This document shows, in pieces, positions 58,443 to 64,000 of a stretch of 64,000 nt of DNA. The position numbers and the translations under genes were made by a program. This DNA comes from Lachnospiraceae bacterium (GTDB lineage: Bacteria > Bacillota > Clostridia > Lachnospirales > Lachnospiraceae), in contig JAFOEY010000044.1 in assembly GCA_017387565.1 (NCBI GenBank), positions 17,220-81,219 of the forward strand, written 5' to 3'. A model generated the notes under the pieces. That model had not been told where the DNA came from, did not search any database, and was given only the letters and a program-made list of their open reading frames with translations. Each line of letters starts with the position of its first letter. Within the stretch, counting starts at the first letter, position 1.

Positions 58443-60428
58443 ATGAGCGAAATACTGTACTCAATTATTACGGAATCTGAATACAAACTTACACAGTTTA
58501 CACAGTCATCTATTGATGCGATTGAAGAACGTGTTAGTGTACAGAAAAATAAGCAGGGCAAGGATGTAATATATGTAAAGTGCCTTGTAAGAAAGAAGGA
58601 TATTAAGCTGACCCCAGAGGAATTAGTAAGACAGCTTTATATTCATAAATTGATTACAGAATATGGATACCCTGTAGAGCGTATGGAGTTGGAAAGAGTT
58701 ATAACATTCGGTAGAGAGAAGAAAAGAGCCGATATTGTTATCTTCTCTAAAACAAATCCTACTGCTGAAGAAATTATTGTAGAGCTGAAGAAACCTAAAT
58801 TAAAAGATGGTAAGGAACAGCTTAAATCTTATTGTAATGCAACAGGGGCTATTATGGGTGTTTGGACGAATGGAGACCAAATATCTTATTATCATAGAAA
58901 AGACCCTAATTACTTTGAAGATATTCCGAACATTCCAAAGGAAACGCAGAAGCTTAAAGATATTCTAACAGAGCGTTGGACGATTGATGACCTTATCGCC
59001 AAAGATAAACTTGTAAGTGAAAAGAAATCACTTAAAGGTTTGATTGAAGAAATGGAAGATGAGGTACTTGCTAACGCAGGTGTGGATGTCTTTGAAGAAG
59101 TGTTCAAGCTGATATTTACCAAGTTATATGACGAAATGGAGAGTGGCAGAGATAAGACCCGTACATTAGAGTTTCGTAACTATGGTGATACAGACGAAGA
59201 TTTAAAAATTTCTATTCAGGAGTTGTTTAATAGAGCGAAGAAAAAGTGGGCAGGTGTATTTAATGATGATGAAAAGATTACATTAACAGCTTCTCACCTT
59301 GCAGTATGTGTTGCAAGTTTACAGGATGTTAAGCTCTTTAATTCAAATCTTGATGTCGTGGATGATGCTTTTGAATATTTAATGAGTAAATCACAAAAAG
59401 GCGAAAAGGGTCAGTATTTCACACCTCGATACGTCATAGATATGTGTGTTAAAATGCTGAATCCGAAGAAGAATGAGAAGATGATTGATACCGCCGCTGG
59501 AAGTTGTGGATTTCCAGTACATACAATCTTCCATGTATGGAAAAGCATATTAGAAGAAAAGGGTATCGCACAAAGTCATCTGTTTACAACAGAGCAGAAG
59601 CCACCAGAGTGTGAAGATTATGTAAAAGAGAACGTGTTCGCTATTGATTTTGATATTAAGGCTGTTCGTGTAGCTAGAACGCTTAATTTGATTGCAGGTG
59701 ACGGAAGAACTAACGTAATGCACCTAAATACTCTTGATTATGAGAGATGGGATGACCTCACAAAAGATGAGGACTGGGAAGATATTTATTATGATGGTTG
59801 GAAAGGTCTTAAAGCAATGCGTAAGACAAAGAACCAAAACAGGGATTTTGAGTTTGATGTACTTATGGCGAATCCACCATTTGCAGGAGATATTAAAGAA
59901 AGCAGAATTATTTCTAAATATGAGTTAGGTAAGAATGCAAAAGGCAAGTACCAGTCAAAAGTCGGCAGAGATATACTTTTTATAGAGCGTAATCTTTCAT
60001 TCCTTAAAGACGGTGGACGAATGGCTATCGTATTACCACAGGGAAGATTTAATAATGCAAGTGACAAGTACATTCGTGATTACATTGCAGAGAGATGTAG
60101 AATATTAGCAGTTGTCGGTTTGCATGGTAATGTATTTAAACCACACACAGGTACTAAAACATCTGTATTGTTTGTTCAGAAGTGGCATGATGAATTGTGT
60201 CCTAAGAAAGAAGATTACCCTATTTTCTTTGCAACAATGAGAGAGCCAAGCAAGGATAATTCAGGCGAAAAAATTTATAGGGTAGATAGTGATGGTAAGC
60301 CTGTACTGGACGAACATCAGCACCTCATTGTAAAGCATGACTTATTTAACCATGACGGACTAACAGAAGATGGTATTGCCGAAGCCTTTATGGAATTTGC
60401 AAAGAGAGAGAACCTAAGTTTTTTCTAA
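58443..60428 (+). CDS. Fused nuclease-adenine methylase (BcgI-like/type I M with N-terminal nuclease)
   Basis: 661 residues. Residues about 30-160 are an HsdR_N-type nuclease: ERVITFGREKKRADIVIF...IIVELKKPK gives D...ExK. A helical domain (about 190-300) leads to the N6-adenine methylase: GQYFTPRYVIDMCVKML, DTAAGSCGFPVHT (SAM site), ANPPFAGD (NPPF at about 477-480) and GGRMAIVLPQGRFNN. With the specificity gene next to it, one polypeptide provides both cleavage and methylation, as in BcgI-type (IIB/IIG) enzymes. No HsdR translocase is present. AAAGGAG lies before ATG. Confidence 0.85.
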   Translation: MSEILYSIITESEYKLTQFTQSSIDAIEERVSVQKNKQGKDVIYVKCLVRKKDIKLTPEELVRQLYIHKLITEYGYPVERMELERVITFGREKKRADIVIFSKTNPTAEEIIVELKKPKLKDGKEQLKSYCNATGAIMGVWTNGDQISYYHRKDPNYFEDIPNIPKETQKLKDILTERWTIDDLIAKDKLVSEKKSLKGLIEEMEDEVLANAGVDVFEEVFKLIFTKLYDEMESGRDKTRTLEFRNYGDTDEDLKISIQELFNRAKKKWAGVFNDDEKITLTASHLAVCVASLQDVKLFNSNLDVVDDAFEYLMSKSQKGEKGQYFTPRYVIDMCVKMLNPKKNEKMIDTAAGSCGFPVHTIFHVWKSILEEKGIAQSHLFTTEQKPPECEDYVKENVFAIDFDIKAVRVARTLNLIAGDGRTNVMHLNTLDYERWDDLTKDEDWEDIYYDGWKGLKAMRKTKNQNRDFEFDVLMANPPFAGDIKESRIISKYELGKNAKGKYQSKVGRDILFIERNLSFLKDGGRMAIVLPQGRFNNASDKYIRDYIAERCRILAVVGLHGNVFKPHTGTKTSVLFVQKWHDELCPKKEDYPIFFATMREPSKDNSGEKIYRVDSDGKPVLDEHQHLIVKHDLFNHDGLTEDGIAEAFMEFAKRENLSFF

Positions 60429-60469
60429 GTAGCCCATCCACCTTTGATGAAGTTCATTATAATAAATTG

Positions 60470-61855
60470 ATGGATGGGTTAGAGGCAATAGAAATCAATT
60501 TTAGCGTTTGTAAGAATATAATAGATTTTAGAATTGATGCAAGCACATATAAAAAGGATTATGTACGAACAGACAAAATCTTAAAGGCTATGAATCACGC
60601 TACTATTGAAGATAAAATGGTTTCAATACAGAACTTCGGAGCGTATTCGTTATGTAATTATATAACGTTCACAGAAGAAGGTATCCCATTTTTGATGACA
60701 CAGAATGTCCGACATAATTATATTGATTGGAGCAATCTTCGTTATATTGATGATGAGAGCCATTTAATGCTTCATAAATCACATTGCAAACGAAATCAGG
60801 TTTTGGTAACAATGGCAGGTGAGTATTTAGGTAGAGTTGCTGTATATGATAAAGAATTTGTATGTAGTTCTAATCAAGCTATTGCCAAGATTACTTTAAA
60901 GAACGGGGTGTCACCGTATTGTGTGGCTACATTCCTTAATTCAAAATATGGACAAAATCAGATAAACCGTTTTAAGACTATTACTGGACAGCCCAATATC
61001 AATATGGCATTGATAAAATCATTATTAGTTCCAGAATTTTCAGAGGATTTGTCTCAAGTTATCGAAGATATAGTGGTTAAAGCAAATGAACGCTTCATAG
61101 AGTCAAGGCGAATGTATGAAGAAGCAGAGCAACTATTGATTCAAGAATTAGGGTTCGGTGATTATATTGAGCCTAAAGAGGTGTACTCCACGAAGTCTTT
61201 TTCAGAGAGTTTTGGCACATCTGGAAGATTGGATGCTGAATATTATCAAAAGAAGTATGATGATTACGAAGCATTGATTAAATCGTATGGTAAGTATACG
61301 ACTATTGAAGATGAATTTGAGTTAGTAAAAGATAAGTGCTTGTTTGATAAAGATGTATATAATTATACTGAGATAGGAGACATTAGTGTAGGTAATGGAA
61401 AGTTTTCATACACAGCTATCGTAACAGATGAGTTGCCTGCAAATGCAAAAACACCAGTTAAAGTTGGAGATGTCCTAGTATCTAAGGTACGACCAAACAG
61501 AGGGGCAGTTTCGATTATTGATTCAGAAGTTGATAATCATATTGTTAGTGGAGCATTTACTGTATTAAGAGCAAAAGGTTCATACAATAAGGAGTTGTTA
61601 TTTGTTTTACTTAGAACACATATATATAAAGATTGGCTTCTTAAATACAATGTTGGTACGTCCTATCCAACAATAAAGGATGAAGATGTAATGCAAGTTA
61701 AAATACCAATTTTACCAGAGGCTATGCAATTAAAGATTCTGAACTACGTTGAAAGTAGCAATAATTTAATTGATGAAGCACATGGATTACTTGCAAAAGC
61801 GACACAAATGGTAGAAATGGCAATAGAATATGGTGAGGCAGAAGCCTTAAAGTAA
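60470..61855 (+). CDS. Specificity subunit (HsdS-like)
   Basis: About 462 residues; ATG 60470 or TTG 60467, both without clear ribosome site, while readable sequence continues in frame upstream (FDEVHYNKLMDGL), so the true start is uncertain. Two recognition domains: residues about 40-210 (LVTMAGEYLGRVAVYD...SSNQAIAKI) and about 250-450 (VGDVLVSKVRPNRGAVSIID). Conserved helices RFIESRRMYEEAEQLLIQELGF and the C-terminal one set their spacing. Partner of the upstream fused enzyme. Confidence 0.88.
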   Translation: MDGLEAIEINFSVCKNIIDFRIDASTYKKDYVRTDKILKAMNHATIEDKMVSIQNFGAYSLCNYITFTEEGIPFLMTQNVRHNYIDWSNLRYIDDESHLMLHKSHCKRNQVLVTMAGEYLGRVAVYDKEFVCSSNQAIAKITLKNGVSPYCVATFLNSKYGQNQINRFKTITGQPNINMALIKSLLVPEFSEDLSQVIEDIVVKANERFIESRRMYEEAEQLLIQELGFGDYIEPKEVYSTKSFSESFGTSGRLDAEYYQKKYDDYEALIKSYGKYTTIEDEFELVKDKCLFDKDVYNYTEIGDISVGNGKFSYTAIVTDELPANAKTPVKVGDVLVSKVRPNRGAVSIIDSEVDNHIVSGAFTVLRAKGSYNKELLFVLLRTHIYKDWLLKYNVGTSYPTIKDEDVMQVKIPILPEAMQLKILNYVESSNNLIDEAHGLLAKATQMVEMAIEYGEAEALK

Positions 61856-61983
61856 ATGATAAAGTCCAAAGGTTAGAGAAATCTAATTTTTGGATTTTAT
61901 TTTTGATGAAAAATACTTTGAATTTATGACTACAGATGGTCACGCTCCCTCGGTATATGTTATATAGAGAGGAGATGATAGAC

Positions 61984-62472
61984 ATGGTTCAAAGTAAAGA
62001 ACTCATACTCCATGGTGCTACTTATATAATATTTTCGGACGGAACGGTTATCGGTCCAAGTGGTAAGGTGTTAAAACAGCGTAAGGATAAGGACGGTTAT
62101 TTGTACTTCTTATGTGGTGCAGGTAGTAAGAAGCACTTCTTTACACACAGAGCAGTTGCGTTATGTTTTGTACCGAATCCTGACCCTGCAACAAAGACAG
62201 AGGTAGACCACAAGAACAATGATAGAGCGAATCCGTCAGCCGACAATCTACAATGGGTTACTCATGCAGAGAATGTCAAGAAAGCAGCCGAAAACGGTTC
62301 GTACTCTGGTGAACGTAATTCTCATGCTATCCTCAATCGCTATGAGGCTATATTCATTAAAGAAGCCTGTAGACAAAAGTTATCACGAAAGATATTGTCA
62401 CAGGTGTTCGGTGTAACAGGATATGCAATATCAGACCTTGCCAGAGGGAAGACGTGGAAGCTGTTGGCGTAA
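61984..62472 (+). CDS. HNH endonuclease, homing-type
   Basis: 162 residues from ATG 61984 (GAGAGGAG upstream). The HNH core is TEVDHKNNDRANPSADNLQWVTHAEN with H-N-N ligands. The N-terminal FSDGTVIGPSGKVLK is NUMOD4-like and the C-terminal LSRKILSQVFGVTGYAISDLARG is a helix-turn-helix. It is probably a selfish nuclease carried by the element. Terminator at its end. Confidence 0.85.
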   Translation: MVQSKELILHGATYIIFSDGTVIGPSGKVLKQRKDKDGYLYFLCGAGSKKHFFTHRAVALCFVPNPDPATKTEVDHKNNDRANPSADNLQWVTHAENVKKAAENGSYSGERNSHAILNRYEAIFIKEACRQKLSRKILSQVFGVTGYAISDLARGKTWKLLA

Positions 62473-62479
62473 TCATAAG

Positions 62480-62512
62480 CAGTCAGAGACTATCAATCTC
62501 TGGCTGTTTTTG
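62480..62512 (+). terminator. Terminator after the HNH gene
   Basis: CAGTCAGAGA (62480-62489) and TCTCTGGCTG (62497-62506), one G-U pair, then TTTTTG. The rest of the gap to 62699 holds AT-rich sequence and a probable opposing terminator (AGCCAGAGCC..GGCT) for the minus-strand gene. Confidence 0.7.
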
Positions 62513-62699
62513 TATGCAGGAACGCCGTATATATGTAAAAACTTATATATATAATTTTTAAAACGCAGTATAGGGTAAAAAATATAGAAATTTTTAGAAG
62601 TACCCTACCCCTTTTATATAGAGAAGGAAGTCTAGTTCGATACCCCACCCCCTTGTAGAAACAATAATAGCCAGAGCCACGGTTGTACCATGACTTTGG

Positions 62700-63128
62700 C
62701 TACTGGGTTTTGTGAGTTTTAATTTTAGTAAACTCTATGATTTCTCTCTTGTCTGATTCTGATAATTTATTGAAGTAGTAGAGCAGTTCTTTCTCGATAT
62801 TGCTGAAATGTTGAAATTTCTTTTGAATTGCAGGATTACCAAAGTATTCCAAGAAACCTGCCAAATCCTCACTTGATTTCGTTGGTGCAGGTGCATCATA
62901 AAAGATATTCCTGTCGATATCCATTGTCAGTTGCATTAAATCTTCTACGGATATGTTATAAAGACCTGCTAATACAAACAACACCTCAGAATTAGGAGTA
63001 CGTTTGCCTGTTTCGTAATGTGAATAGGTCTGCCTTGCCACGCCAAGAACAGATGCTACATAGTCCTGCGTATAGCTGTGTATCTTGCGAAGCTCCTTTA
63101 ATTTAGTTGAAAGCAGTTGATTATTCAT
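62700..63128 (-). CDS. XRE-family repressor
   Basis: 142 residues from ATG at 63128 (AAAGGTGG upstream on the minus strand). The helix-turn-helix is LKELRKIHSYTQDYVASVLGVARQTYSHYETGKRTPNSEVLFVLA. The C-terminal 70 residues are helical. It faces away from the next gene, as element repressors often do, with the divergent control region at 63129-63300. Confidence 0.9.
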   Translation of the reverse strand: MNNQLLSTKLKELRKIHSYTQDYVASVLGVARQTYSHYETGKRTPNSEVLFVLAGLYNISVEDLMQLTMDIDRNIFYDAPAPTKSSEDLAGFLEYFGNPAIQKKFQHFSNIEKELLYYFNKLSESDKREIIEFTKIKTHKTQ

Positions 63129-63301
63129 AAAAATGCCACCTTTCATTGTAGATAGTATAGTAATTTTGAACAATAAAAATGTAACATAATGTAGCATTTT
63201 GGGTGTGGATATGGTAGAATGGGTGTAGCGTTACAAGATGAAATGATACAGAATGGAGCGATTGTAAACAAAACATTTATACTAGGAAGGAGAGATGAAA
63301 A

Positions 63302-63880
63302 TTGATTCCATTTGATACTAGATATACGCCTGATTTAATATTTGCAACAAGAAGTAGGTTATCAGAAAAATTTCCTCATGACACAGGGCAGGGAGTACTT
63401 AATCTGATGTACCCTGAAAGAGCTTTTTCTGAATATGCAAATTTGGCTCATTGTGCTGTGATTGTAGATGATTATTTAATTCAGTTTAGTGAACGAGGGA
63501 ACATGTACGTTTTGGATATTCCAACAAACAAAGTATCGACCTACCAAATAGTAGAGAGTGATATATCAATGGAGTTGTCAGATTGGTTAAAGAATACCGC
63601 AAGTACTGCTGTAAAGATGATGAAAGCTATAGAAAAAGATAGCGAAGCACAGTACTTTCTACAACTATATGGTGCTACGCTTTTTTATCATACGATGCCT
63701 GCTCCAGAGCGACAAAGAAATTATAATCAGGCTATGACTGCTCTTAGACAAGCATTTGGACTTGATGGTAACAGTCAATATTTAAGAATCAGCAACGGAC
63801 ATTGGTTTTATGGCAATGAACAGAAAACATGGGGGAATATAGCATTAAACATCTTCCGTGTGTATATACCGACCAGATAG
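63302..63880 (+). CDS. Hypothetical protein divergent from the XRE repressor
   Basis: 192 residues, TTG 63302 start with GGAG about nine bases upstream; an ATG at 63294 leads to a stop in another frame. MIPFDTRYTPDLIFATRSRLSEKF...IPTNKVSTYQIVESD...NIALNIFRVYIPTR. Mixed alpha/beta, no membrane span. Not recognised. Probably controlled by the adjacent repressor. Confidence 0.5.
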   Translation: MIPFDTRYTPDLIFATRSRLSEKFPHDTGQGVLNLMYPERAFSEYANLAHCAVIVDDYLIQFSERGNMYVLDIPTNKVSTYQIVESDISMELSDWLKNTASTAVKMMKAIEKDSEAQYFLQLYGATLFYHTMPAPERQRNYNQAMTALRQAFGLDGNSQYLRISNGHWFYGNEQKTWGNIALNIFRVYIPTR

Positions 63881-63955
63881 AGCACACTGCACGGCGTTTT
63901 AGTGCATGGCTTCCGCCGATACAGTGCACGCTTTCCGGTCATCAGAGCATGATGC

Positions 63956-64000
63956 TTATTTAGGTATTGATATTCCGGCTTCTGTTAACTGAGCCTCAAG
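63956..64000 (-). CDS. Possible 3' end of a minus-strand gene
   Basis: On the minus strand the last 45 bases read LEAQLTEAGISIPK and TAA at 63958-63956, with nothing to confirm it. The 63881-63955 stretch before it holds a CACTGCACGGCG/GTGCA inverted repeat region and no gene. Confidence 0.25.
   Translation of the reverse strand, partial: LEAQLTEAGISIPK

Larger units (their letters stand above)
55829..64000 (+). mobile_element. Mobile region inserted in cpaF (left part; right end beyond the window)
   Basis: Left boundary is placed where the CpaF reading ends (about 55829). A hairpin ACAAACA/TGTTTGT (55889-55895 and 55919-55925) lies near the end. Contents: RadC-like protein, lipoprotein/membrane-anchored hypothetical, small serine recombinase, restriction system, HNH protein, XRE repressor, hypothetical. 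No integrase of the element is yet seen, so it may be at the right end. Type (ICE, IME or prophage) cannot be fixed. Confidence 0.65.

Overview
The window reads as chromosome of a low-GC, motile, anaerobic Firmicute, most likely a Lachnospiraceae gut commensal. The basis is the gene content: rubrerythrin, FeoA-FeoB fusion, indolepyruvate:ferredoxin oxidoreductase, a BofA homologue, flagellin/FliS, Tad-type pilus genes and a secreted sialidase. Genus cannot be fixed from the sequence alone.

Layout. (1) 1-5.2 kb: nickel-pincer cofactor operon larB-larE-larC with a secreted DUF4214/sialidase protein lodged between larE and larC. (2) 5.4-20.9 kb: ordinary chromosome. It holds a DegV protein, an acyl-CoA ligase with IorA/IorB (aromatic 2-oxoacid oxidation), an amidohydrolase, a zinc-ribbon membrane protein, rubrerythrin, FeoB, TetR, a frameshifted chemoreceptor, a MATE pump and a GNAT. 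(3) 20.9-25.4 kb: small accessory islet with an XRE regulator, a DIP1984-like protein, a tRNA-like sequence, a probable type I toxin-antitoxin pair, covarying palindromes and a higBA module whose toxin carries a premature TGA. (4) about 25.46-39.58 kb: a 14-kb phage-satellite-like element integrated in the 5' end of a low-molecular-weight protein tyrosine phosphatase gene. It has a tyrosine integrase, two Xis-like proteins, a PrimPol/D5 helicase behind iteron-like repeats, a P27 small terminase and a lone HK97-type capsid protein. Its cargo is a Sau3AI-like restriction-modification pair with a downstream Ser/Thr kinase, plus a DUF2806-like protein with an EEP-family nuclease next to attR. No portal, large terminase, tail or lysis gene is visible. 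(5) 39.6-55.8 kb: chromosome again. It holds the phosphatase, tRNA-Lys, TatD, RsmA, a TPR/degenerate-AAA protein, GlgB, a large flagellum-linked protein, flagellin, FliS, BofA and the start of a tad pilus operon (prepilin peptidase, TadZ, CpaF). (6) 55.8 kb to the end: a second mobile region that cuts off cpaF. It carries a RadC-like protein, a serine recombinase, a fused nuclease-methylase with a specificity subunit (BcgI-like arrangement), an HNH protein and an XRE repressor; its right end lies outside the window.

The most unusual material is the satellite with its cargo, the cpaF-disrupting element with its helicase-less restriction system, the TA/palindrome islet, and several repetitive non-coding or semi-coding stretches (a 30-bp inverted repeat in the lar operon, degenerate purine-rich leaders, repeats before the pilus operon). 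Names rest on motifs read by eye; no database search was possible.
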